A stretch of DNA of 64,000 nt from Sphingobium sp. JS3065 (lineage in GTDB: Bacteria > Pseudomonadota > Alphaproteobacteria > Sphingomonadales > Sphingomonadaceae): the NCBI RefSeq assembly GCF_026427355.1, contig NZ_CP102664.1:3491143-3555142 (forward strand). The letters are read 5' to 3'. Positions 51,591-59,941 of the stretch are shown piece after piece. The notes beneath the pieces are model-generated. The model did no database searches, had not been told where the DNA came from, and saw only the letters and a list, made by a program, of their open reading frames with translations. Positions within the stretch are counted from its first letter, which is position 1. Every line of letters starts with the position of its first letter. A program made the translations under genes and the position numbers.

Positions 51591-53635
51591 TCCGCAGGCA
51601 CCAGTTGGGCCGGAATTTCCCGCGTTGTCTGCGCCGCCACCCTCCGCGCCGCCAGACAGGTGCGGATGGTGAAGAACAGCACGGCCAGCACCACGAACAG
51701 GAAGATCGCCACCAACCCGGCATCGACCCGGTCATTGAAGACGATCTGCCGCATCTCCGCCATCGACTTGGCGGGCGCCAGCACTTCGCCCCTGTCCGCC
51801 GCCGCGCCGAATCTGGCCGCATGCGCCAGGAAGCCCACCTTCGCATCCGCCGAAAACAGCTTTAGCCAGCCCGCCGACAGGGTGCAGATCAGCAGCCACG
51901 CCGTCGGCAGCAAGGTCACCCAGGCGAACTTGTCCCGCTTCATCCGGAACAGCACCGCCGTTCCCAGCATCAGCGCGATGGCGGCCAGCATCTGGTTGGA
52001 AATGCCGAACACCGGCCAGAGCGTGTTCACCCCGCCCAGCGGATCGGTCACGCCCTGATAGAGGAAGAAGCCCCAGGCCGCGACCGTCAGCGCCGTGGCG
52101 ACGATCCCCGGCGCCATGCTCTTGGTGTCCTTGAACCCCGGCACCGCCAGCGCGATCAGATCCTGCAACATGAAGCGCCCGGCGCGCGTCCCCGCATCCA
52201 CGGCGGTCAGGATGAACAGCGCCTCGAACAGGATCGCGAAATGATACCAGAAGGCCTTCATCGCCGGCCCGCCGATGACATGGGAGAAAATCTCCGCCAT
52301 CGCCACCGCCAGGGTCGGCGCACCGCCAGCGCGGGAGATGATGCTGTGCTCGCCGACATCCTTCGCGGTTTGCAGGATCAGCTCAGGCGCAATCGGGAAA
52401 CCCATGGCCGTCACCGCCGCTGCCGCGCTCGCCGCATCCTTGCCGATCACCGCCGCCGGGCTGTTCATGGTGAAATAAATGCCGGGATCGAGGATCGACG
52501 CGCCCACCAGCGCCATGATCGCGACGAACGCCTCCATCAGCATCGCGCCATAGCCGATCATCGGCGCATGGGCCTCGCTGGCGATCAGCTTGGGCGTGGT
52601 GCCGCTGGAGATCAGCGCATGGAAACCCGACACCGCTCCGCAAGCGATGGTGATGAACAGGAAGGGGAACAGGCCACCCGCCCAGACCGGTCCATTGCCG
52701 TCCACGAACTGGGTGACGGCATGCATCTTGAGCGGCGGCGCCATGATGACGATGCCCACGGCCAGCGCCGCGATCGCCCCGATCTTGAGGAAGGTCGACA
52801 GATAATCCCGCGGCGCCAGCAACAGCCACACCGGCAGCACCGAAGCCACCGCGCCGTAGCCGATCAAGATCCAGCAAAGCTGCACCGGCGTGAAGGTGAA
52901 GATCGGCCCCCAGACCGGCGATTGCGCGACGCCCTGCCCATAGACGATAGCCGCGAGCAGCCCGACCAGCCCCAGCAGCGACACCTCCCCGATCCGCCCC
53001 GGCCTGATCCAGCGCGTATAGGCGCCCATGACCATCGCCAGCGGCACGGTCGCGGCCACGGTGAACATGCCCCAGGGGCTTTCCGCCAGCGCCTTCACCA
53101 CGATCAGCGCCAGCACCGCGAGGATGATCACCATGATCATGAAGGCGCCGAACAGGGCGATGGCGCCCGCGACCTGGCCCATCTCCATGCGGATCAGTTC
53201 GCCCAGCGACTTGCCGTCCCGCCGCATCGAGATGAACAGGACCATGAAGTCCTGCACCGCGCCCGCCAGCACCACGCCCCCGATGATCCAGAGCGTGCCG
53301 GGCAGATAGCCCATCTGCGCCGCCAGCACCGGTCCCACCAGTGGCCCGGCCCCGGCAATCGCGGCAAAATGATGCCCGAACAGCACCGTCCGGTCGGTCG
53401 CGACATAGTCCAGCCCATCGGCCCGCCGGATCGCTGGCGTGGGCCGCGACGGGTCCAGCCGCATCACGTTCCGCGCAATATAGAGCGCATAATAGCGATA
53501 GGCGACGAGGAAGCTGCTGACCGCAGCCACCACGATCCACAAGGCATTGACCGCCTCGCCGCGCGACAGGGCCACCACCGACAGCGACACCGCGCCGACA
53601 ATCGCTATCATTATCCAGGGAATATGCCGGGTCAT
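51587..53635 (-). CDS. cstA: Carbon starvation protein CstA / pyruvate-peptide transporter
   Basis: A 682-residue inner-membrane transporter with about sixteen helices of the CstA/BtsT family. It has RRADGLDYVATDRTVLFGHH, FAAIAGAGPLVGPVLAAQMG, the large GGVVLAGAVQDFMVLFIS region and the C-terminal DAGTRAGRFMLQDLI. In E. coli members take up peptides or pyruvate during carbon limitation. An ATG 36 bases upstream is also possible; the chosen one has GAGAG just upstream. Coupled to a YbdD-like gene. Confidence 0.93.
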   Translation of the reverse strand: MTRHIPWIMIAIVGAVSLSVVALSRGEAVNALWIVVAAVSSFLVAYRYYALYIARNVMRLDPSRPTPAIRRADGLDYVATDRTVLFGHHFAAIAGAGPLVGPVLAAQMGYLPGTLWIIGGVVLAGAVQDFMVLFISMRRDGKSLGELIRMEMGQVAGAIALFGAFMIMVIILAVLALIVVKALAESPWGMFTVAATVPLAMVMGAYTRWIRPGRIGEVSLLGLVGLLAAIVYGQGVAQSPVWGPIFTFTPVQLCWILIGYGAVASVLPVWLLLAPRDYLSTFLKIGAIAALAVGIVIMAPPLKMHAVTQFVDGNGPVWAGGLFPFLFITIACGAVSGFHALISSGTTPKLIASEAHAPMIGYGAMLMEAFVAIMALVGASILDPGIYFTMNSPAAVIGKDAASAAAAVTAMGFPIAPELILQTAKDVGEHSIISRAGGAPTLAVAMAEIFSHVIGGPAMKAFWYHFAILFEALFILTAVDAGTRAGRFMLQDLIALAVPGFKDTKSMAPGIVATALTVAAWGFFLYQGVTDPLGGVNTLWPVFGISNQMLAAIALMLGTAVLFRMKRDKFAWVTLLPTAWLLICTLSAGWLKLFSADAKVGFLAHAARFGAAADRGEVLAPAKSMAEMRQIVFNDRVDAGLVAIFLFVVLAVLFFTIRTCLAARRVAAQTTREIPAQLVPAE

Positions 53636-53913
53636 CGCTCTCTGGTCTTCTGTTCGTTGCAAAAAGCCCACAGTAGAGCCGCGATCCCTAAAGACAATCG
53701 CCTCTTGACCACCTGCGGCCGGGAGCCAGAAATCGGTGGGCAGCGAGTATCGGGATAAGGCGTGCGGAATTCATCGCGATCACGGATCAGGCCGGCCCAC
53801 CGGAGCAGCGCCCGGTCGAGGGCTTTGGCTGCCATGTCGGCCGCACCCATCATGAAACGCTCGCAACCTGGTATCTGAAGGGCAGCAGGCAATATAAGCT
53901 GCTTTAGGGAGGC
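53636..53913. other. Spacer between cstA and the PhnA-like gene, no confident gene
   Basis: About 280 bases upstream of cstA. A minus-strand frame of 86 codons crosses it, but it has an atypical composition, no ribosome site and no recognisable domain. It probably contains the cstA promoter; a repeat or remnant cannot be excluded. Confidence 0.5.
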
Positions 53914-54216
53914 TCAGCGCTTGCGCACGAACTCGGCGCGCAGCACCAGCCCCTTTATGCCTTCATAGCGGCAGTCGATTTCCTGGGGATCGCCAGTCAG
54001 CCGGATCGATTTGATCAGCGTCCCGCGCTTCAATGTCTGGCCCGCGCCCTTGACGACCAGATCCTTGATCAACGTGACCTGGTCGCCGTCGGCCAGCAGG
54101 TTGCCCACGGCGTCGCGGACTTCGACAGCATCGGCTGCCCCGGCACTGGCTGCCGCGTCGGCGGCGCTGATCCACTCGCCGCTGGCTTCGTCATAGACAT
54201 ATTCATCGTCGGCCAT
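53914..54216 (-). CDS. PhnA/YjdM-like protein without its zinc ribbon
   Basis: A 100-residue protein whose C-terminal half is the PhnA/YjdM domain: VRDAVGNLLADGDQVTLIKD, LVVKGAGQTLKRGTLIKSIR, GIKGLVLRAEFVRKR. The N-terminal zinc ribbon of the classic protein is absent; instead it starts MADDEYVYDEASGEWISAAD, an acidic stretch. The name is historical and no phosphonate function is implied. It ends the engB-yidC-rnpA-rpmH group. Confidence 0.85.
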   Translation of the reverse strand: MADDEYVYDEASGEWISAADAAASAGAADAVEVRDAVGNLLADGDQVTLIKDLVVKGAGQTLKRGTLIKSIRLTGDPQEIDCRYEGIKGLVLRAEFVRKR

Positions 54217-54222
54217 GGCGGC

Positions 54223-54885
54223 TTATCCCTGTGTCACGCTTTCCAGCACCGCGGCGCGCAATTCGGGCAAACCCATGCCCTTATCGCTCGACGTGGCGAT
54301 GATGTCCGGATGGGCGGCGGGCCGCTTGCGGATCGCCTCGGCCACCGCCTGGTTCACTTCCGCCAGATGACTCGCCTTCACCTTGTCCGCCTTGGTCAGC
54401 ACGATGCGGTAGCTCACCGCCGCCGCGTCCAGCATGTCGAGAATGTCGGTATCGACGTCCTTGATCCCATGGCGACTGTCGATCAGCACCAGCGTCCGCT
54501 TCAGCTTCGCCCGCCCGCGCAGATAGTCGTTCACCAGGAAGCGCCACTTGCGCACCATATCCTTGGGCGCGCGCGCATAGCCATAGCCCGGCATGTCGAC
54601 CAGCCGGAACCGCAGCGGGTCGCCCACGTCGAAGAAGTTCAGCTCCTGCGTCCGCCCCGGCGTGTTGGACGTGCGCGCCAGCCCGTTCCGATTGGTCAGC
54701 GCATTCAGCAGCGAGGATTTGCCGACATTGGACCGTCCCGCGAACGCCACCTCATTCACCGCCATGTCGGGCAGGAATTTGAGGTCCGGCGCGGATTTGA
54801 GGAAGGCGATGGGTCCGGCAAAGACCTTGCGCGCTTCCTCGATCAGATCGGCCTGTTCCTGCTTGGTGCTTTCCTGTTCTGTCAC
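54223..54885 (-). CDS. engB: Ribosome biogenesis GTPase EngB/YihA
   Basis: A 220-residue GTPase needed for 50S subunit assembly. It has the P-loop [14 protein letters not shown], switch region [12 protein letters not shown], the DMPGYGYA motif, and VLTKADKV and the C-terminal helix region. It starts at a GTG. It lies 11 bases downstream of yidC and upstream of the PhnA-like gene, in the standard alphaproteobacterial order. Confidence 0.95.
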   Translation of the reverse strand: MTEQESTKQEQADLIEEARKVFAGPIAFLKSAPDLKFLPDMAVNEVAFAGRSNVGKSSLLNALTNRNGLARTSNTPGRTQELNFFDVGDPLRFRLVDMPGYGYARAPKDMVRKWRFLVNDYLRGRAKLKRTLVLIDSRHGIKDVDTDILDMLDAAAVSYRIVLTKADKVKASHLAEVNQAVAEAIRKRPAAHPDIIATSSDKGMGLPELRAAVLESVTQG

Positions 54886-54896
54886 TTAAAGCAGCC

Positions 54897-56600
54897 TTAT
54901 TTCGCGGTCGCCGCGCTCAATTGCGGATGGCGTTTGTAAAGCCACCATTGCTGCAACATCGACAGGCAGTTGTTGGTGATCCAGTAGACCAGCAGCCCCG
55001 CCGCGAAGGGCGCCATGATGAACATCATCATCCATGGCATGATCGCGAACACCTGCTGCTGCATCGGGTCCATCTGCGCCGGGTTCAGCTTGAACTGGAA
55101 ATACATGCTGATGCCCAGCAGCAGCGCCAGCACACCGATCGCCAGGAAGGACGGCGGGGTGAAGGGCAGCAGGCCGAACAGGTTCAGGATATGCAGCGGG
55201 TCGGGCGCGGACAGATCCTTGATCCACAGCACGAAGGGCTGGTGCCGCATTTCGATGGTAAGCTGCAACACCTTGTACAGCGCGAAGAAGATCGGGATCT
55301 GGATGAAGATCGGCAGGCAGCCCGCGAGCGGATTGACCTTCTCGCGCTTGTACAGCTCCATCATCTCCTGCTGGAGCTTCGGCTTGTCGTCCTTATGCTT
55401 TTCCTGCAGCGCCTTCATCTTGGGTTGCACGGCGCGCATCGCGGCCATGCTGGCGAACTGGCGCTGGGCGACGGGGAACATCAGGCCGCGCACCACGAAG
55501 GTCAGGCAGATGATCGCCACGCCGAAATTGCCAATATGTTCGAACAGCCAGTGCAGCAGGGCGAAGATCGGCTTTTCGAACCAGTAGAACCAGCCCCAGT
55601 CGATTGCCCGGTCGAACAGCGGGATACCCGCGTCCTGATAGGCTTCCAGCGTCTTGACTTCCTTGGCGCCCACGAACAGCCGGTTGGTCTGGGTCACCGC
55701 CTTGCCGGGGGCCAGCATGACGGGGGCCAGCGACACGTCGGTCTGGAACTGCGTGCCCGCGCCCTTGCGCATCTGGCCGGAGAAGGCGGCCTTCTGATCG
55801 GGCACCAGCGCGGACAGCCAATATTTGTCGGTGAAACCGATCCAGCCGCCCGTCGACTGGAAGCTCTGGCTGGCCGGACCCTTTTCCAGATCTTTGTAAT
55901 TCACGTCGTAATTGGCCGCGCCGTTGAACACGCCCATGGGGCCGATATGGATGGTCCAGGTGTCGGGATCGGCCGAAGGACGCGCCCGGCTGACATAGCC
56001 ATAGCTCTTCACGGCCACTGCGCCGGCGCCGCTGTTCGACACCTTCTGCTGCGCGGTGATCATGTAGTTTTCGTCGATCGAATAACGGATTTCGAAACTC
56101 TGGCCCGCGCCGTTGTTCCATGTCAGCGTGACGGGGCTGGTCGGCGTCAGTTCCTTGGCCGTGGCAGTCCAGACGCTATTGCCGTCGGGGGTCTTCACCC
56201 CTTCGCCCTGCCAGCCGAAGCCCGCGAAATAGGCGTCCTTCGTGCCCGACGGGCTGTAGAGGCGGATCGCGGGCGAAGCCTTGGCGATGGTTTCCTTATA
56301 GGTCGGCAGCACGATATCGTCGATGCGCGCGCCCTTCAGGTTGATCGATCCGGTGATTTTCGGCGTGCGGATCGGAATGCGCGGGCTGTCCTTCAGCACC
56401 AGCGCCAGATCGCGGATCGCCGCCGCGCCTTCGGCGGCGGGCGCGGAGCCGGACGGGGTGAGGGGCGTGGTCTTGCCGCCTTCGATCCGGGTCGCCGGCG
56501 GATTGGCGGCGGGGAAGAAATGCTCGGCGACATAGGGCCAGCCGAACAGGATCGCCGCGGTCAGCACCACCGCCAGGATGATATTCTTCTTGTCGTCCAC
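54897..56600 (-). CDS. yidC: Membrane protein insertase YidC
   Basis: Inserts and folds inner-membrane proteins, alone or with SecYEG. The 567-residue protein has an N-terminal helix (IILAVVLTAAILFGWPYVAE), the large periplasmic beta domain (about residues 60-340) and five C-terminal helices with the hydrophilic groove and the GCLPIFIQIPIFFALYKV motif. It follows yidD and precedes engB. Confidence 0.97.
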   Translation of the reverse strand: MDDKKNIILAVVLTAAILFGWPYVAEHFFPAANPPATRIEGGKTTPLTPSGSAPAAEGAAAIRDLALVLKDSPRIPIRTPKITGSINLKGARIDDIVLPTYKETIAKASPAIRLYSPSGTKDAYFAGFGWQGEGVKTPDGNSVWTATAKELTPTSPVTLTWNNGAGQSFEIRYSIDENYMITAQQKVSNSGAGAVAVKSYGYVSRARPSADPDTWTIHIGPMGVFNGAANYDVNYKDLEKGPASQSFQSTGGWIGFTDKYWLSALVPDQKAAFSGQMRKGAGTQFQTDVSLAPVMLAPGKAVTQTNRLFVGAKEVKTLEAYQDAGIPLFDRAIDWGWFYWFEKPIFALLHWLFEHIGNFGVAIICLTFVVRGLMFPVAQRQFASMAAMRAVQPKMKALQEKHKDDKPKLQQEMMELYKREKVNPLAGCLPIFIQIPIFFALYKVLQLTIEMRHQPFVLWIKDLSAPDPLHILNLFGLLPFTPPSFLAIGVLALLLGISMYFQFKLNPAQMDPMQQQVFAIMPWMMMFIMAPFAAGLLVYWITNNCLSMLQQWWLYKRHPQLSAATAK

Positions 56601-56625
56601 GCTTGTCGCTCTCGAATCTCGTCTG

Positions 56626-56838
56626 TCAGGGAACCGGGTCGTAACCCGAACCGCCCCATGGGTGGCATCGCATTAGCCGCTTCGTGGCCAGCCAGCTACC
56701 CTTCACCGCACCATATTTGCCGATCGCCTGAATCGCATATTCGGAGCAGGAGGGGGCATAGCGGCAAGAGGGCGGCAAAATGCGCGAAGGCCCGATCTGC
56801 CATAGGCGCGCCAACAGGATGAGGATGCGCCCGATCAT
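56626..56838 (-). CDS. yidD: Membrane protein insertion efficiency factor YidD
   Basis: A 70-residue membrane-proximal protein, [20 protein letters not shown], with the family cysteines in [12 protein letters not shown] and the [13 protein letters not shown] end. It aids YidC-dependent insertion. An alternative start five codons upstream overlaps the rnpA stop; the chosen ATG is 4 bases after it. Confidence 0.93.
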   Translation of the reverse strand: MIGRILILLARLWQIGPSRILPPSCRYAPSCSEYAIQAIGKYGAVKGSWLATKRLMRCHPWGGSGYDPVP

Positions 56839-56842
56839 GGAT

Positions 56843-57253
56843 TTACCCGGCATCCGTTCGGGCCGATCTTGCCGAAGCCCTGTTCTTGTCCTGCGGGGAT
56901 GAACCTCTCCGTCGGGGCGGCGCTTCGCCAGCGGGCCGGCTCATCACCTTGCGCAGCGCCTTCTCCAGCTCGCCACGCAGCAGGCCGAAATCGCGCTCTA
57001 TCCCCTCGCTGCGCCCGATCAGCACATGGTCGGCGCCCGCCACGCCATGCACCGGCAGCAACTCCCGCGCCAGGACGCGAAAACGGCGCTTCATCCGGTT
57101 GCGGATGACAGCGCCGCCAATCTTTTTGGTGACCGTGATGCCGAAACGCATCGCCGGATCGCTATCGCCGCGTTCGCGCACCAGCAGGACGAAGCCCGGC
57201 ATCGGTGCGCGCCGCCCGCGATTCGCCGCCAGAAAATCGGCGCGCTTGCCCAT
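56843..57253 (-). CDS. rnpA: Ribonuclease P protein component
   Basis: Protein subunit of RNase P, which matures tRNA 5' ends. The 136-residue call has the RNR motif region [20 protein letters not shown] and [11 protein letters not shown], with a long Arg/Pro/Ser C-terminal tail. The start at [20 protein letters not shown] is a conservative choice. The same frame stays open for 58 more codons upstream, through all of rpmH, to an ATG 7 bases ahead of the rpmH start, so a longer form is possible. Confidence 0.9.
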   Translation of the reverse strand: MGKRADFLAANRGRRAPMPGFVLLVRERGDSDPAMRFGITVTKKIGGAVIRNRMKRRFRVLARELLPVHGVAGADHVLIGRSEGIERDFGLLRGELEKALRKVMSRPAGEAPPRRRGSSPQDKNRASARSARTDAG

Positions 57254-57285
57254 GACGGCAGGCGCGCTGGCCAGCGGCGCGTCGT

Positions 57286-57420
57286 TCAGGCGCTCAGGCT
57301 CTTGCGGCCGCGCGAACGGCGGGCGCGGATCACGTTGCGGCCGCCGGGGGTCGCCATGCGGGCGCGGAAACCGTGACGGCGCTTCCGAACCAGATTGCTC
57401 GGCTGAAAGGTGCGCTTCAT
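57286..57420 (-). CDS. rpmH: 50S ribosomal protein L34
   Basis: The 44-residue L34: [20 protein letters not shown], then [20 protein letters not shown] and SLSA. GAGGA lies 7 bases before the ATG. It heads the rpmH-rnpA-yidD-yidC unit. It is shorter than the usual ORF cut-off, hence easily missed, and its sequence is also read in another frame as part of an extended rnpA. Confidence 0.97.
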   Translation of the reverse strand: MKRTFQPSNLVRKRRHGFRARMATPGGRNVIRARRSRGRKSLSA

Positions 57421-57459
57421 CGTTCATTCCTCAAAAATACTAAAATAATCGGGCGTGAC

Positions 57460-57484
57460 AAAAAAGGGCCGCCGGTGGGCGGCC
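57460..57484 (-). terminator. Intrinsic terminator after the DsbA-like gene
   Basis: Read on the minus strand, GGCCGCC-CACC-GGCGGCC is followed by C and six T residues. It ends leftward transcripts of the M48-DsbA unit before the rpmH promoter region. Confidence 0.88.
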
Positions 57485-57613
57485 GCATGTCAGGGGGCGT
57501 CCGATAGGCAAAAGGGAGTCTTGAGTCAATGGTGGAGGAGAAGGCGAAGATGCTTTTGCGGATCGGTTGTCCGCCAATGGGCATCAGGGAATGACGGCGA
57601 TGATGTCCGCCGC

Positions 57614-58384
57614 CTATTTCCCCCGCGCCGACGCCACCGCCGCCTTCAGCGCATCATAACCCACCGCGCCGTTCAGCACCTGCCCCCCGACCACGAAGGT
57701 CGGCGTGCCGCTCGCCTGCAGCTTCTGCGCAAGCCCGATATTCGACTGAATCTCCGCATCGTACCGGTTGCCCGCCATCGCCGCCTGAGCGGTCTTCGCG
57801 TCGATCCCCACCTTCGCCGCGGCGGCCAGGATCGTCTCCCGCGTCACCTTGCCCGCCGCATAGAGCGCCCGGTGATAGGGCATATATTGGTTCTTCTCCG
57901 CCGCCAGCAGCGACACCTTGGCGGCATCGATGCTTTCGTCGGACAGGATCGGCAGTTCGCGATAGACGACCTTCACGCCCTTGTCCTCGCCCACCAGCTT
58001 CGCCAGGTCAGGCAGCGACGCCCGGCAATAGCCGCAGGCATAATCGAAAAACTCGACCACCGTCACATCGCCCTTGGCCGCGCCCTCCCACGCCCCGGCA
58101 TAGGGCGTTTCGATGGTCTGGCGGCTGGCGTCGATCGTGCCGGCCATCCGTCTGGCCTGCAATTTCTCGACCGCCTGCGGGATGATCTCCGGATGCTCCA
58201 GGATATAGTCGTGCACGATCCGCTCGATCGCGGCCTTGTCGCTCACATCGACGCGGCCCGTGCTCTGCGTGCCAAGCGCCGCGCCGGTCGCGGTGGCGGC
58301 GATAAAGGCGAAAACGCCAAGGGTCATCAATATGGTCCTGTTGGAAAGCGCTGCGCGAAAGCCGGGTCGCGAATTGTCGGTCAT
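57614..58384 (-). CDS. DsbA family thiol-disulfide protein
   Basis: A 256-residue thioredoxin-fold protein anchored or exported by an N-terminal hydrophobic segment (ILMTLGVFAFIAATATGAAL). The active site is CGYC at residues 117-120 in FFDYACGYCRASLPDL and the cis-proline is in SGTPTFVVGG. Residues 50-90 match the helical N-terminal extension of the ScsC/BdbD group (AIERIVHDYILEHPEIIPQA). It probably oxidises or isomerises periplasmic disulfides. The start overlaps the end of the M48 gene. Confidence 0.9.
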   Translation of the reverse strand: MTDNSRPGFRAALSNRTILMTLGVFAFIAATATGAALGTQSTGRVDVSDKAAIERIVHDYILEHPEIIPQAVEKLQARRMAGTIDASRQTIETPYAGAWEGAAKGDVTVVEFFDYACGYCRASLPDLAKLVGEDKGVKVVYRELPILSDESIDAAKVSLLAAEKNQYMPYHRALYAAGKVTRETILAAAAKVGIDAKTAQAAMAGNRYDAEIQSNIGLAQKLQASGTPTFVVGGQVLNGAVGYDALKAAVASARGK

Positions 58385-59733
58385 TTCTTCTTTCGCTTCT
58401 GCTCGACGGCTGCGCGGGAAACCATGGCGATATCCTGTGCGCGCAGATAGTCAACCGTACCGGGCTTCAATCCCTGCATCGCGGCGTCGGCGCTGCGCAG
58501 CGCCATCTGATCCTCGCCCATCATCGAATAGCGTTCCGCCGTCGCCAGCGCGGCGCGGGGAACGTCACCGCGATGCTCGTAGACGACGCCCAGTTGATAC
58601 CAGGCGAACGGGTTTTCCCGGTCCCGCGCTATGGCGTTGCGCAATACCTTCTCCGCCTCCGCGAAGTTCGCGTCATTCTCCGTCGCGATCAGCGCATGGC
58701 CCAGCAGCGTAGCGATCAGCGGCTGGTTGGTGAGCTGCACGGCCTCGCGCAGCGGCGGGATCGCGTCGGCGGGCTTGCCGCTTTCCAGCAGCACCTGCCC
58801 CTTCAACTCCAGAAAATAGGGATCGTGCGGCGCGGCGGCCAGCAGCGCATCGACCTCCGCCAACGCCTTGTCGGGATAGGCGCTCTTGTGCCAGGCATAG
58901 GCCCGCGCATAATGGGCCGGGATCGACTGGTCGCTTTCGGGATATTTTTGCAATGTTTGCGTCGGTTCCGACACGAAGCCGACCAGCTTCGCCCTGATCC
59001 GTTCGAACCGCGCCTCCAGCTTCGGGTCCATCGGCTTGTCCCAGGCCGGATCGACCGTATAGACCTCCCGCAGCACATTGATGCGCTCGCCCGAAAGCGG
59101 GTGGGTGCGACCGTAACTGTCGTCCTGCGGGATGGCGAGGCGATATTCCTGATTTTGCAGCTTCTTGAAGAATTCCAGGCTGCCCTTGCCCGAAACCCCC
59201 GCCTTGCTGAGATAACGCGCGCCCGCAAGGTCGGCGGAGCTTTCCTGCGCCCGCGAAAAGGCAAGGAATTTGCCCATCGCCGCCTGTTGCCCCATGCCCA
59301 ATATGCCCATGCCCGCTTCCGCGCCGCCCGCCGCGATCGCCGCCGCGCCCAGCACCAGGCTGAGCAGGGTGATGCCGGTCGCCTCCTTCATCCCCTCGCC
59401 ATAGCGGATGACATGCCCGCCCTCGATATGGCCGAGTTCGTGCGCGACCACGCCCTGCACCTGGTTCACATTGTCGGCCGCCGCGATCAGCCCGCTATGC
59501 ACCCAGACATATTGGCCGCCCGCGACGAAGGCGTTGATGTCCGGGTCGTTGATGACCAGCACCTGGAAGTTGCGCGGTTCCATCCCCGCCGCCTGGACCA
59601 GGGGGGCGGACATGTCGGCCATGAAGGCTTCCGTCTCCGCGTCGCGCAAAATCTGCTGCGCCGCCGCCGGGCGGGCAAGCAAGGCAAGGGACGCCGCGGC
59701 AATGGCGGCGATGCGAAGCCATCGAGCCGTCAT
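58381..59733 (-). CDS. M48 periplasmic metalloprotease with TPR region (BepA-like)
   Basis: A 450-residue exported protein with a signal peptide ending ARPAAAQQ. The zinc site is HELGH at residues 98-102, and EGGHVIRYGE lies just after; the third ligand is in AQESSADLAGARYLS. The C-terminal half has several TPR-like helices (APHDPYFLELKGQVLLESGK, ENPFAWYQLGVVYEHRGD). BepA/LoiP relatives monitor outer-membrane protein folding. It is coupled to the DsbA-like gene, a sensible pairing for envelope quality control. The ATG next to the signal peptide was chosen over a longer in-frame one. Confidence 0.92.
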   Translation of the reverse strand: MTARWLRIAAIAAASLALLARPAAAQQILRDAETEAFMADMSAPLVQAAGMEPRNFQVLVINDPDINAFVAGGQYVWVHSGLIAAADNVNQVQGVVAHELGHIEGGHVIRYGEGMKEATGITLLSLVLGAAAIAAGGAEAGMGILGMGQQAAMGKFLAFSRAQESSADLAGARYLSKAGVSGKGSLEFFKKLQNQEYRLAIPQDDSYGRTHPLSGERINVLREVYTVDPAWDKPMDPKLEARFERIRAKLVGFVSEPTQTLQKYPESDQSIPAHYARAYAWHKSAYPDKALAEVDALLAAAPHDPYFLELKGQVLLESGKPADAIPPLREAVQLTNQPLIATLLGHALIATENDANFAEAEKVLRNAIARDRENPFAWYQLGVVYEHRGDVPRAALATAERYSMMGEDQMALRSADAAMQGLKPGTVDYLRAQDIAMVSRAAVEQKRKKK

Positions 59734-59877
59734 GCGGGGGCGTTCCGGGGCAGGGGATGAGGCTCCATCGCTGATAGGAAATGCCTTGAACGGAATGAAC
59801 GGAAACTGAAAGCGACTATGTAGCCTATCGAGCCGAAGGTCCAATAGGGGCCTTGGGTGGAAGGCGGACATCATTTC

Positions 59878-59937
59878 CGTCATCCCAGCTTTCGCTGGGA
59901 TGACGATATTATCGACATCCGCTTCCGGCCAAACCCC
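59878..59937. repeat. Palindromic intergenic repeat, family A copy 3 (collapsed)
   Basis: CGTCATCCCAGC-TTTC-GCTGGGATGACG (59878-59905) is a perfect 12-bp hairpin, then the family tail CGATATTATCGACATCCGCT and CGGCCAAACC. It lacks the inner stem found in the two longer copies. It lies after the ubiB gene (minus strand) and upstream of the M48 gene. Confidence 0.85.
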
Positions 59938-59941
59938 GCCC

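Noticed and set aside
52241..53758. 505-codon plus-strand frame opposite cstA
   Set aside because: Its composition is dominated by Arg, His, Gln and Asp, as expected from the reverse complement of a membrane protein gene.
53632..53892. 86-codon minus-strand frame upstream of cstA
   Set aside because: No ribosome site, no domain, composition unlike neighbours; treated as spacer, though a decayed gene cannot be ruled out.
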